64,000 nt of DNA, taken from contig NZ_BDAI01000001.1 in the NCBI RefSeq assembly GCF_002091755.1, forward strand, positions 372,001 through 436,000. Reading direction: 5' to 3'. The notes below the pieces were generated by a model. The model did not search any database and was not told the origin of the DNA. It saw nothing but the letters and a program-made list of their open reading frames with translations. The DNA is from Pseudomonas nitroreducens NBRC 12694 (lineage in GTDB: Bacteria; Pseudomonadota; Gammaproteobacteria; Pseudomonadales; Pseudomonadaceae). The position numbers and the translations under genes were made by a program. Below, piece after piece: positions 16,116 to 27,069 of this stretch; within the stretch, counting starts at the first letter, position 1, and every line of letters begins with the position of its first letter.

Positions 16116-17006
16116 TTAGCGCTTCTGGGTCAGGGCGCGTCGTTCGAAATCGATGATGCGCTGACGGTAGTGCTCGATGGTCTGCGCAGTCATCACGCTG
16201 CGCTGCTCGTCCTTCAGCTCGCCATTGAGCTCCTGGGCCAGCTTGCGGGCGGCGGCGATCATCACGTCGAATGCCTGCTTGGGATGGCGCGGGCCCGGCA
16301 GGCCGAGGAAGAAGCTCACGGCACGGGTGCTGAACTGGTCGATGTTGTCCAGATCGAAGGTGCCCGGCTTGACCGCGTTGGCCATGGAGAACAGCACTTC
16401 ACCGTTGCCAGCCATGCTCTCGTGGCGATGGAAGATGTCCATCTCGCCGTAGCGCAGGCCGCTTTCCAGGATGTTCTGCAGCAGCGCAGGCCCCTTGAAG
16501 CCACCCTCGTCGCGGCTGATGACGTTGATGATCAGCACTTCGTCGATCGGAGCCTGGGCCGCCGAAGAGGCGGCAGCCGGGGCAGCAGGAGCGCTACGCT
16601 CCTTGTCCTTCCTGCGCTCTTTCTTCGGCTTTTCCTGGGGCGCTTCGTCCAGCGGGTTCGGGAAATCTTCCTCGTCCAGCGGGCCGAGCAGGTTCGGTGC
16701 CGGGTCGTCCAGGTTCAGGTCGCCCTGGCGCGGTTCGCCACGGCGCTTGCCGCGCGACTCCTTGGCGCTGACCTTGGGCAGGTCTTCCTCGTCCAGTTCC
16801 GGCTCGCGGTGTTCGACCACCCGGGAAGGCCCGAGCAGTTCAGGAGTGCTTTCATCCCCGTCATCGGGCTGGTTGGCAAACTGGCGATCCAGTTTGAAGC
16901 GCAACTTGCCCTTGCCACCCCGCATGCGACGCCAGCCGTCAAACAGAATGCCGGCGATCACGATAAGCCCAATGACGATCAGCCATTCGCGCAGACCGAT
17001 ATCCAT
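16116..17006 (-). CDS. zipA: cell division protein ZipA
   Basis: This 296-residue protein has an N-terminal membrane helix (LREWLIVIGLIVIAGILFDGW, about 5-25), a charged linker rich in Pro, Glu and Arg/Lys (about 35-150), and a C-terminal FtsZ-binding domain (VLIINVISRDEGGFKGPALLQ to the end). ZipA tethers FtsZ to the membrane at the septum. Placement between smc and ligA is the usual gammaproteobacterial context (zipA-ligA). Confidence 0.95.
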   Translation of the reverse strand: MDIGLREWLIVIGLIVIAGILFDGWRRMRGGKGKLRFKLDRQFANQPDDGDESTPELLGPSRVVEHREPELDEEDLPKVSAKESRGKRRGEPRQGDLNLDDPAPNLLGPLDEEDFPNPLDEAPQEKPKKERRKDKERSAPAAPAAASSAAQAPIDEVLIINVISRDEGGFKGPALLQNILESGLRYGEMDIFHRHESMAGNGEVLFSMANAVKPGTFDLDNIDQFSTRAVSFFLGLPGPRHPKQAFDVMIAAARKLAQELNGELKDEQRSVMTAQTIEHYRQRIIDFERRALTQKR

Positions 17007-17305
17007 CTAATCCCGTAGCCCCTGAACAAAAAATGATGATGAAGAAAAGGACATCCTATCCCTTGAAAACGTGGAGCCAACTTCATGTTCTGACTGATGT
17101 TTTCCACGCGATACAAAAGTGGGCATTAAGCTAACACGCTCTCACATAACTTTACACTGTCTATGGCGACACTCCGCCGCGCACTTTGCAACTTTTCATA
17201 GCGCTTCCCACCTTCGCTTTGAGAATGCGACCTATCCCAATCAAATCAATACCTTAGACACACAACACGGCACCTTGCCAGCCTGCTGCAAGTTCTGCCG
17301 CGCGA
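17007..17305. other. intergenic stretch between smc and zipA
   Basis: About 300 bases without a supported gene. The sequence is more A/T-rich than its surroundings (about 17020-17260). It probably holds the zipA promoter on the minus strand and the 3' end of the smc transcript. I saw no convincing terminator, operator or RNA gene. Confidence 0.5.
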
Positions 17306-20300
17306 TCAGGCTTCGGCCAATGCCACCGCCTCTTCCACATCCACCGCCACCAGCCTCGAACAACCCGGTTCGTGCATGGTCACGCCCATCAACTGGTCGG
17401 CCATCTCCATGGCGATCTTGTTGTGGGTGATATAGATGAACTGCACTTTCTCCGACATCTCTTTCACCAGTCGCGCATAACGGCCGACGTTGGCATCGTC
17501 CAATGGCGCGTCGACCTCGTCGAGCATGCAGAACGGTGCCGGGTTCAGCTGGAAGATCGCAAATACCAGCGCCAGAGCGGTCAGGGCCTTCTCGCCACCG
17601 GACAGAAGATGGATGGTGCTGTTCTTCTTGCCCGGCGGTCTCGCCATGATCGCCACCCCGGTATCGAGTAGATCCTCGCCGGTAAGTTCCAGATAGGCGT
17701 GACCGCCGCCGAAAACCTTGGGGAACAATGCCTGAAGGCCAGCATTGATCTGGTCGAAGGTTTCCTTGAAGCGGTTGCGGGTTTCCTTGTCGATCTTGCG
17801 GATCACGTTTTCCAGGGTGTCCAGCGCTTCCACCAGGTCGTCGTTCTGGTCGTCGAGGTAGCGTTTGCGCTCGGATTGCTGCTGGTATTCCTCGATGGCC
17901 GCGAGGTTGATCGGCCCCAGGCGGCCAATGCGCGTGGCCAGTTCCTCCAGGCGGTTTTCCCAGATCTTCTCGGCGGCATCGTGAGGCAGCGTGCCCAGCA
18001 CGCCGTGCAGGTCGTAACCGTCCTCGTGGAGCTGCTCCTGCAACGACTTGCGCCGCACGCTCAGGGCCTGCCACTCCATGCGCTGCTGTTCCAGCTGGCC
18101 GCGCAGCAATTGCGACTGCTGCTCGGCCTGGGTCCGGCGCTTCTCGGCGTCACGCAACTGGCGGTCGGCATCTTCCAGGGCGAGACGCGCGTGCTTGAGT
18201 TCGTCCTCCACTGCCATGCGCCGGTCGAGCAGCTCTTCCAGGCGCATGCGTAATTCTTCCAGCGGAGCGGCGCCTTCCTCCAGGTTGAGGTTGAGCTGCT
18301 CGCAGCGCTCGACCAGGCGCACCGCCTGACTATCCAGGCGCTCCAGCGCCTGGCGGGTGGATTCGTGCTGGGCACGCAGGGAACCAACGCGCACAGCCAA
18401 CTGATGGGCTTGGTCCTTGTGCTGGCGCGACTCCTGGCGGATGCGGTCGAGTTTCTCGCGCATGCCGTCGCGTTCGGCGAGCAGCGACTCGCGGCGCTCG
18501 GTATCCACCGCCATGGCGTCCAGTGCTTCCTGCAGGCTCAGCCGGGCTTCGCCCAGTTGCTCCTGCTCGATGGCGTGCTGCTCGGCCAGTTCGGCCAGTT
18601 CTTCGTCAAGACGGCGCCGACGCAACGTCAACTGCTCGACCTTGGCCTGCTGCGCGGACAGTTGCGCCTTCAATTCGCCCTGGCGGCGACCTTCGTCCTG
18701 CAGGCGGCGGCGCACCTGGTCACGACCTTCCTCGGCGTGACGCTGCTCGTCACGCAGGCGCACCAGTTGCCCGTCGATCTCGGCGAGGCGCTGTTCCAGC
18801 GTCTCCCGCTCGACATAGAGGCGCTCCAGCTCCTGCCCACGCGCCAGCACGCCACCATCGGCGGATTCGCCACGGCGCATACGCAGGAAGTTGCGGCCGA
18901 CCCAGTAGCCATCGCGGCTGACCAGGCTCTCGCCGTCGCCCAGCGAAGCGCGCTGGACCAGGGCCTGATCCAGGGTTTCGACCGGGCGCACGCGGCCCAG
19001 CCAGTAGCTCAGGTCGACGTTCGTCTCGACCTTGTCCAGCAGGCTGCCGGGGCGGGAAACAGCGCCAGCGGCCAGATCGAGCAGGCGCAGCTCGCCCTTC
19101 TCCAACGCGTCGAACGGCAGCCCCTTCAGATCATCCAGCAGCACGCCATGCAGGTCGGCGCCGAGTACGGTTTCCACCGCCAGCTCCCAGCCCGGCTGCA
19201 CGCGCAGCCCTTCGGCGAGGCGCGGGCGTTGTTCCAGGCCCTGTTGGCGCAGCCACTGCGCAGTGCCGTCGCCCGGATCGAGCGCGGCCTGCTGCAAGGC
19301 TTCCAGCGAGGCGATCCGGCCATTCAGGCGTTGCAGCTCGCCCTGCGCCTGGTGCTGCGCAGAGGTGCTTTCCTGCAGGGACTGGCGCACGCGCTCCAGG
19401 CGCTCGGCCAGTTCCTGCTCTTCGATCTGCGACTCTTCCAGCAGCAACTCGATGGCGGCAACCTGCTCGCCCAGTTCGAGGATCGCGGCGTCTTCCGGGT
19501 CAGCCGCCAGTTGTGTGCGTTCGTCGCTCAGCCGGCGCTGCCGCTCGGCCTGGCGCTCCAGGCTCTGCTCCAGGTGCTGGATGCGCGACTGCTGCACTTC
19601 GGCTTCGCGGCGCGGCTCGGCGCTCTGCTGGTTGAAGGCGTCCCAGCGCTGCTGCCAGTCATGCATGCGCTGCTCGGCCTCTTCCAGGCCAACGGTGGCC
19701 TCTTCGGCAGCGGCCGCGCTGATCTCCTGCTCCGGGGCCAGGCGCTCCAGCTCTTCGGCCAGGGTGGCCAGCAGCGTGCGGTCGTGGCCCAGGTGGGATT
19801 CGGTTTCCTGGCGGGTTTTCTCCGCCTCGCGCAGGTCATCCTGCAATTGCCGCAGGCGCTGCTGGCCGTGCTGGATGCTCTGCTCGACGCGGGCGATGTC
19901 GCCGCCCACGGAATAGAAGCGGCCCTGCACCTGGTTGAAGGTTTCCGACAGCTCGTGGTGGCCGTCGCGCAGGCGCTCGATGCTGGCGTCCGCGCTGCGC
20001 TGCTCGGCCACCAGCGCCTCGAAGGCCACTTCCTGGTCGCCGATCACCTTTTCCTTCTGCCCGACCTGCTCGTTCAGGTCGCGCCAGCGCAGGGCGCCGA
20101 GCTGGGCCTTGAGGGTACGTTCCTCGGCCTTGAACTCCTGGTACTTCTCCGCCGACTGGGCCTGGCGGTGCAGACGTTCGAGCTGGCGTTCCAGCTCTTC
20201 GCGCAGGTCGGTCAGGCGCGCGAGGTTTTCCTGGGTGCGGCGGATGCGGTTTTCGGTTTCGCGGCGGCGCTCCTTGTACTTGGAGATGCCGGCGGCTTCC

Positions 20301-20794
20301 TCGATGAAGTTGCGCAGGTCCTCGGGCTTGGCCTCGATCAGCTTGGAGATCATGCCCTGCTCGATGATCGAGTAGCTGCGCGGCCCGAGGCCGGTGCCGA
20401 GGAAGATGTCGGTGATGTCCCGGCGCCGGCACTTGGTGCCGTTGAGGAAGTAGGTGTTCTGGCCGTCGCGGGTCACGCGGCGGCGAATGGAAATCTCGGC
20501 GTAGCTGGCGTATTCGCCCAGCAGGGTCTGGTCGGAGTTGTCGAAGATCAGCTCGATGGACGCCTGGGTCACCGGCTTGCGGGTGTTGGAGCCATTGAAG
20601 ATGACGTCGGTCATCGACTCGCCGCGGAGATTCTTCGCCGAACTCTCACCCATCACCCAGCGAACGGCGTCGATAATGTTGGATTTTCCGCAACCGTTGG
20701 GGCCAACCACCGCCGCCATGTTGCTCGGAAAATTGACCGTCGTCGGATCGACGAAGGACTTGAAGCCCGCCAGCTTGATGCACTTGAGCCGCAT
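17306..20794 (-). CDS. smc: chromosome segregation protein SMC
   Basis: This 1162-residue ABC-type ATPase has Walker A GPNGCGKS (31-38), two long coiled coils around a hinge (about 510-660), the signature LLSGGEKALTALAL near residue 1065 and Walker B CMLDEVDAPLD. SMC dimers with ScpA and ScpB organise and separate chromosomes. It is co-oriented with zipA and ligA, 299 bases apart from zipA. Many gammaproteobacteria use MukB instead; Pseudomonas has both SMC and MksB systems. Confidence 0.96.
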   Translation of the reverse strand: MRLKCIKLAGFKSFVDPTTVNFPSNMAAVVGPNGCGKSNIIDAVRWVMGESSAKNLRGESMTDVIFNGSNTRKPVTQASIELIFDNSDQTLLGEYASYAEISIRRRVTRDGQNTYFLNGTKCRRRDITDIFLGTGLGPRSYSIIEQGMISKLIEAKPEDLRNFIEEAAGISKYKERRRETENRIRRTQENLARLTDLREELERQLERLHRQAQSAEKYQEFKAEERTLKAQLGALRWRDLNEQVGQKEKVIGDQEVAFEALVAEQRSADASIERLRDGHHELSETFNQVQGRFYSVGGDIARVEQSIQHGQQRLRQLQDDLREAEKTRQETESHLGHDRTLLATLAEELERLAPEQEISAAAAEEATVGLEEAEQRMHDWQQRWDAFNQQSAEPRREAEVQQSRIQHLEQSLERQAERQRRLSDERTQLAADPEDAAILELGEQVAAIELLLEESQIEEQELAERLERVRQSLQESTSAQHQAQGELQRLNGRIASLEALQQAALDPGDGTAQWLRQQGLEQRPRLAEGLRVQPGWELAVETVLGADLHGVLLDDLKGLPFDALEKGELRLLDLAAGAVSRPGSLLDKVETNVDLSYWLGRVRPVETLDQALVQRASLGDGESLVSRDGYWVGRNFLRMRRGESADGGVLARGQELERLYVERETLEQRLAEIDGQLVRLRDEQRHAEEGRDQVRRRLQDEGRRQGELKAQLSAQQAKVEQLTLRRRRLDEELAELAEQHAIEQEQLGEARLSLQEALDAMAVDTERRESLLAERDGMREKLDRIRQESRQHKDQAHQLAVRVGSLRAQHESTRQALERLDSQAVRLVERCEQLNLNLEEGAAPLEELRMRLEELLDRRMAVEDELKHARLALEDADRQLRDAEKRRTQAEQQSQLLRGQLEQQRMEWQALSVRRKSLQEQLHEDGYDLHGVLGTLPHDAAEKIWENRLEELATRIGRLGPINLAAIEEYQQQSERKRYLDDQNDDLVEALDTLENVIRKIDKETRNRFKETFDQINAGLQALFPKVFGGGHAYLELTGEDLLDTGVAIMARPPGKKNSTIHLLSGGEKALTALALVFAIFQLNPAPFCMLDEVDAPLDDANVGRYARLVKEMSEKVQFIYITHNKIAMEMADQLMGVTMHEPGCSRLVAVDVEEAVALAEA

Positions 20795-20827
20795 GCGCCC
20801 TCCCCCCTTGTTCTTCTAGTAGCGAGC

Positions 20828-21487
20828 TTATCGTTCAGCCAGAGCGGCCAGGACCAGTTGGCTGTTGTGCCGACCGTAGTCGAGCAGCACCGCACGGATG
20901 CCGGCTTCGTCGCGCCCGACCACCGCGCGCAGCAGGTCTTCGAAGCTGCCGATGAACTGACTCATCTCGCCTTTGCGGCGTTCCAGGGCCAGATGATAAG
21001 TGCGGCTGATGGCCGGCAGGAGATTTTCCACGGTTTCCTGCAGGTAGGGGTTGCCAGCGAACGGGAAGGCAGCGCGCATGATGTCGAAGCTGGATTCGAC
21101 GAAGGCGTTGATGTCGCCGCGCTCGAGGTTGTCCAGCAGGCGCTGCTGGATCGCCATGAAGGGTGCCAGGTCGGCCTCTTCCCGCCAGGTCCGGGCCACG
21201 CTGCTGGCGAGCATGATGTACAGCTCGATGACCAGCGAGTAGAGGCTTTCGACGTGGGCGGGAGACAGCTCGGACACCTGGGCGCCGCGGCGCGGCAGGA
21301 TTACCACCAGGTGGCGGCGCTCGAGGATCAGCAGCGCCTCGCGCACCGAGCCACGGCTGACATTGAGGGTCTGGGTGACCTTCTGTTCCTGGATGCGCTC
21401 GCGCTCCTTGAGTTCGCCCCGGATGATGCGCTCGGCAAGGTGATGCGCGATCTGCTCAGCCAGGCTGTCCGGGGCCTTGAACGTCAT
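20828..21487 (-). CDS. GntR family (FCD-type) transcriptional regulator beside alkB2
   Basis: This 219-residue regulator has an N-terminal winged helix (LAEQIAHHLAERIIRGELKERERIQEQKVTQTLNVSRGSVREAL) and an all-helical FCD domain. It is divergent from alkB2; the 183 bases between hold two perfect inverted repeats, so it likely controls alkB2 and itself. PA1526 is the PAO1 counterpart (from memory). The FCD domain suggests a small organic acid or fatty-acid-derived ligand, not identifiable here. The ATG at 21487 follows the TTAAGGACAACC region. Confidence 0.88.
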   Translation of the reverse strand: MTFKAPDSLAEQIAHHLAERIIRGELKERERIQEQKVTQTLNVSRGSVREALLILERRHLVVILPRRGAQVSELSPAHVESLYSLVIELYIMLASSVARTWREEADLAPFMAIQQRLLDNLERGDINAFVESSFDIMRAAFPFAGNPYLQETVENLLPAISRTYHLALERRKGEMSQFIGSFEDLLRAVVGRDEAGIRAVLLDYGRHNSQLVLAALAER

Positions 21488-21539
21488 GGTTGTCCTTAAG
21501 AATCGGGGCGCTTTTCGAGGGGTAATGCGGACGCGCAGT

Positions 21540-21556
21540 GTAACACAGGGTGTTAC
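21540..21556. promoter_or_regulatory. perfect inverted repeat GTAACAC-N3-GTGTTAC
   Basis: Seven-base arms with a 3-base spacer lie 53 bases upstream of the gntR start in the divergent gntR/alkB2 region. It is an operator candidate for the GntR regulator or another protein. Confidence 0.5.
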
Positions 21557-21624
21557 CGCGCCATCCCCTGCCCTGGGGGGATGACAGAACAAAGGTTGGT
21601 GCGTCTGACAGGGGAATCAGGCGC

Positions 21625-21643
21625 AGGATTGTCAGACAATCCT
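21625..21643. promoter_or_regulatory. perfect 19-bp palindrome AGGATTGTC-A-GACAATCCT, probable GntR operator
   Basis: Nine-base arms around a single A. The core TTGTCAGACAA resembles sites bound by FCD-type GntR proteins. It sits 27 bases before the alkB2 ATG, in a position to block transcription. Confidence 0.65.
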
Positions 21644-21670
21644 ACACAAGAGACGTATCGGGAGTCGTCC

Positions 21671-22807
21671 ATGTTCGCCTTTTTCCTTTCCCCTGCCTGG
21701 ATGTTGCGTCTCAAGAAAGCCGGCTACTGGATCTGGCTGGTGCCGGTGTTCGGTATCCCCGTCAGCTACTGGTGGTCCTACGGCAGCAACTATCCCAATG
21801 CCTGGGCCTGGCTGGTGATCACCGTGGTGTTCGGGGTGATCCCGCTGCTGGACTTCGTGGTCGGCCGCGATCCGGCCAATCCAGATGAGATCGAGGAAGT
21901 CCCACCCATGGAGCGCGAGGGCTATTACCGCTTCCTCAGCCTGCTGACGGTGCCGCTGCTGCTGGGCATGCTGGTGTACGGCGGCTGGGTGCTGGCCACT
22001 TATGACGCCTGGAACTGGGTCGGGCAACTGGGCTGGATTCTTTCGGTGGGCACGGTGATGGGCGCCATCGGCATCACCGTCTCCCACGAACTGATCCACA
22101 AGGACCCGGAGCTGGAACAGAACGCCGGCGGCCTGCTGCTGGCGGCGGTGTGCTACGCGGGCTTCAAGGTGGAGCACGTACGCGGGCACCATGTGCACGT
22201 CTCGACACCGGAGGACGCCTCGTCCTCGCGCTACGGCCAGAGCCTCTACGCCTTCCTGCCCCACGCCTACAAGCACAACTTCCTGAATGCCTGGAAGCTC
22301 GAGAAGGAGCGCCTCAAACGCAAGGGCCTGCCGGCGCTGCACTGGCGCAACGAGCTGATCTGGTGGTACGTCATCAGCGCGCTGTTCCTGGTCGGTTTCA
22401 CGGTTGCCTTCGGCTGGATCGGCGCGGTCTACTTCATCGGCCAGTCGGTGATGGCCTTCACCCTGCTGGAGATCGTCAACTACGTCGAGCACTACGGGCT
22501 GCACCGGCGCCGCCTCGAAACCGGGCGCTACGAGCGAACCACCCACGAGCACTCCTGGAACAGCAACTTCCTGCTGACCAACCTGTTCCTCTTCCACCTG
22601 CAGCGCCATTCCGACCACCACGCCAACGCCAAGCGCCGCTATCAGGTCCTGCGGCACTTCGACGAGAGCCCGCAATTGCCCAATGGCTATGCCGGGATGA
22701 TCGTCCTGGCGCTGTTCCCGCCGCTCTGGCGCGCGGTGATGGACCGCCGGGTGCGCGCCTATTACGCCGGTGAGGAATATCAGTTGAGCGCTACCCAGCA
22801 AGCCTGA
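21671..22807 (+). CDS. alkB2: alkane 1-monooxygenase AlkB2
   Basis: This 378-residue integral membrane di-iron enzyme hydroxylates terminal carbons of medium- and long-chain alkanes with rubredoxin electrons. It carries the histidine motifs HELIHK, EHVRGHH and LQRHSDHHA, the HYG motif in NYVEHYGLHRR, and about six membrane helices. GGGAG lies 7 bases before the ATG. No rubredoxin gene is adjacent, so electrons must come from elsewhere. It is divergent from a GntR regulator and is followed by a terminator. Gene order with smc/zipA and xdh matches PAO1 PA1525. Confidence 0.94.
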   Translation: MFAFFLSPAWMLRLKKAGYWIWLVPVFGIPVSYWWSYGSNYPNAWAWLVITVVFGVIPLLDFVVGRDPANPDEIEEVPPMEREGYYRFLSLLTVPLLLGMLVYGGWVLATYDAWNWVGQLGWILSVGTVMGAIGITVSHELIHKDPELEQNAGGLLLAAVCYAGFKVEHVRGHHVHVSTPEDASSSRYGQSLYAFLPHAYKHNFLNAWKLEKERLKRKGLPALHWRNELIWWYVISALFLVGFTVAFGWIGAVYFIGQSVMAFTLLEIVNYVEHYGLHRRRLETGRYERTTHEHSWNSNFLLTNLFLFHLQRHSDHHANAKRRYQVLRHFDESPQLPNGYAGMIVLALFPPLWRAVMDRRVRAYYAGEEYQLSATQQA

Positions 22808-22826
22808 TCGACGAGTTCCACGCCTT

Positions 22827-22861
22827 GGCGGCAAGCCCTACCCCGGCTTGCCGCCTTTTTT
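22827..22861 (+). terminator. terminator of alkB2
   Basis: An 11-bp perfect stem GGCGGCAAGCC / GGCTTGCCGCC is followed by six T. Confidence 0.92.
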
Positions 22862-22954
22862 CTTTCCGCTGACCTTGTAGGAGCGAGAAGCCACTCTCTC
22901 CCTACCACTTGTCATGCCGGAAAAACTTTCTGACTATTCGGACAGAAATTTTAT

Positions 22955-22968
22955 TGACTCAAAAGTCA
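22955..22968. promoter_or_regulatory. inverted repeat TGACT-N4-AGTCA upstream of xdhA
   Basis: A short perfect repeat (TGACTCAAAAGTCA) lies 62 bases before the xdhA start in an A/T-rich patch. It may be a regulator site for the xdh operon; unlike the ureide genes this promoter has no TTGTAYACAA. Confidence 0.35.
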
Positions 22969-23030
22969 GCTTTCCATAAATTCGCCATCCAGTGCCCTAC
23001 CAAAAACAAGAATCAGCCTGGAGGCAAGCC

Positions 23031-24486
<1,456 letters not shown>

Positions 24487-24494
<8 letters not shown>

Positions 24495-26877
24495 GCCGCA
24501 AAAAAGCCAGGAAGAACTCACCGCGCTGTTCCGCGCCGACCTCACCACCGGCGTCGGCCGCAGCGTCAAGCACGAAAGCGCGCCCAAGCACGTCAGCGGC
24601 GAAGCGCAGTACATCGATGACCGACTGGAATTCCCCAACCAGCTGCACGTCTACGCCCGCATGAGCGACCGCGCCCACGCGCGCATCACCAAACTGGACG
24701 TCAGCCCCTGCTACCAGTTCCCCGGCGTCGCCATCGCCATCACCAAGGATGACGTGCCCGGCCAGCTGGACATCGGCCCGGTGGTCGCCGGCGACCCGCT
24801 GCTGGCGGACGGCAAGGTCGAGTACGTCGGCCAGATGGTCATCGCCGTCGCCGCCGACAGCCTGGAAACCGCGCGCAAGGCGGCCATGGCCGCGATCATC
24901 GAGTACGAGGACCTGGAACCGGTGCTCGACGTGGTCGAAGCGCTGCGCAAGAAGCACTTCGTGCTCGACAGCCACCAGCACAAGATCGGCGACTCCGAGG
25001 CCAAGCTCGCCACCGCGCCGAACCGCATCCAGGGCACCCTGCACATCGGCGGCCAGGAGCACTTCTACCTGGAGACGCAGATTTCCTCGGTGATGCCCAC
25101 CGAAGACGGCGGCGTGATCGTCTACACCTCCACGCAGAACCCCACCGAAGTGCAGAAGCTGGTGGCCGAAGTGCTGGGCATCTCCTTCAACAAGGTGGTC
25201 ATCGACATGCGCCGCATGGGTGGCGGCTTCGGCGGCAAGGAAACCCAGGCGGCCGCTCCGGCCTGCCTGTGCGCCGTGATCGCGCGCCTGACCGGCCGCC
25301 CGACGAAGATGCGCCTGCCGCGCGTCGAAGACATGCAGATGACCGGCAAGCGCCACCCGTTCTATGTCGAGTACGACGTGGGCTTCGAGGACGACGGCCT
25401 GCTGCACGGCATCAACATCGAGCTGGCCGGCAACTGCGGCTACTCGCCGGACCTCTCCGGCTCCATCGTCGACCGCGCGATGTTCCACTCGGACAACGCC
25501 TACTTCCTCGGCAACGCCACCGTGAACGGTCACCGCTGCAAGACCAACACCGCGTCGAACACCGCCTACCGCGGCTTCGGCGGCCCGCAGGGCATGGTCG
25601 CCATCGAGGAGATCATGGACGCCGTCGCGCGCCATCTGGGCAAGGATCCGCTGGACGTGCGCAAGCGCAACTACTACGGCAAGGACGAGCGCAACGTCAC
25701 CCACTACTACCAGCAGGTGGAACACAACCTGCTGCAGGAGATGACCGAGGAACTGGAAGCCAGCGCCGAGTACGCCAAGCGCCGCGCCGAGATCCGCGCG
25801 TTCAACGCCAGCAGCCCGGTACTGAAGAAAGGCCTGTCGCTGACCCCGGTGAAATTCGGCATCAGCTTCACCGCCACCTTCCTCAACCAGGCGGGCGCGC
25901 TGATCCACATCTACACCGACGGCAGCATCCACCTGAACCACGGCGGCACCGAGATGGGCCAGGGCCTGAACACCAAGGTCGCCCAGGTGGTCGCCGAGGT
26001 CTTCCAGGTCGACATCGACCGCGTGCAGATCACCGCGACCAACACCGACAAGGTCCCCAACACCTCGCCCACCGCCGCGTCCTCCGGTGCCGACCTGAAC
26101 GGCAAGGCCGCGCAGAACGCCGCCGAAATCCTCAAGCAGCGCCTGGTGGAATTCGCCGCCAGGCACTGGAAGGTCACCGAGGATGACGTCGAGTTCCGCA
26201 ATAACCAGGTGCGCGTGCGCGACCTGATCCTGCCCTTCGAGGAACTGGTGCAGCAGGCCTACTTCGGCCAGGTATCGCTCTCCTCCACCGGCTTCTACCG
26301 CACGCCGAAGATCTACTACGACCGCAGCCAGGCGCGCGGCCGGCCGTTCTACTACTTCGCCTACGGCGTGTCCTGCTCGGAAGTGATCGTCGACACCCTC
26401 ACCGGCGAGTACAAGATGCTGCGCAGCGACATCCTCCACGACGTCGGCGCCTCGCTGAACCCGGCCATCGACATCGGCCAGGTGGAAGGCGGCTTTGTCC
26501 AGGGCATGGGCTGGCTGACCATGGAAGAACTCGTCTGGAACGCCAAGGGCAAGCTGATGACCAACGGTCCGGCCAGCTACAAGATTCCGGCCATCGCCGA
26601 CATGCCCATTGACCTGCGGGTGAAGCTGGTGGAGAACCGCAAGAACCCGGAGCAGACGGTGTTCCACTCCAAGGCTGTCGGCGAGCCGCCGTTCATGCTG
26701 GGCATCTCGGTGTTCTGCGCGATCAAGGACGCCGTGGCCAGCCTGGCGGACTACCGCGCCCAGCCGCAGATCGACGCCCCGGCCACCCCCGAGCGCGTGC
26801 TCTGGGGCGTGGAGCAGATGCGCAAGCTGAAGCTGGCCCAGGCCGAGAAAGCACCGGCTCAGGTCGAGCCGGCGTGA
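24487..26877 (+). CDS. xdhB: xanthine dehydrogenase large, molybdopterin-binding subunit
   Basis: This 796-residue subunit hydroxylates hypoxanthine and xanthine to urate at a sulfurated Mo-pterin centre. Cofactor and substrate motifs include GGGFGGKE, TAYRGFGGPQ (with the substrate Arg), GTEMGQGLNTK and the catalytic glutamate in GEPPFMLG. The gene overlaps xdhA, so the two are translated together. A very long ORF on the opposite strand is a composition shadow. Confidence 0.96.
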
Positions 26878-26963
26878 TGTGACCATGGGGCACCGCTGGC
26901 AGGGAGAGACGTCCCCACTTCCGTCCTCCGCCCTGCCAGCGGTGCCCCACCCTAACTCCAAAT

Positions 26964-27043
26964 TGTAGGAGCGAGCTTGCTCGCGAACCGCCAAGCCACA
27001 GAGCTGCCGGGAAACCCGTTCGCGAGCAAGCTCGCTCCTACAG
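26964..27043. repeat. inverted REP pair, copy 2
   Basis: Arms TGTAGGAGCGAGCTTGCTCG and GAGCAAGCTCGCTCCTACAG flank about 35 bases. It lies between xdhB and xdhC inside a likely operon. Confidence 0.9.
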
Positions 27044-27069
27044 AAAAGCCACCTCCGAGGTTCGATACG

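Noticed and set aside
18365..21499. Plus-strand ORF of 1044 codons opposite smc
   Set aside because: Same explanation; smc is unmistakable on the minus strand, and the opposite frame is Leu/Gln-rich with no domain.
22876..22888. TGTAGGAGCGAG after alkB2, resembling a REP arm
   Set aside because: Only a half copy with no paired arm; too degraded to annotate as a REP pair.
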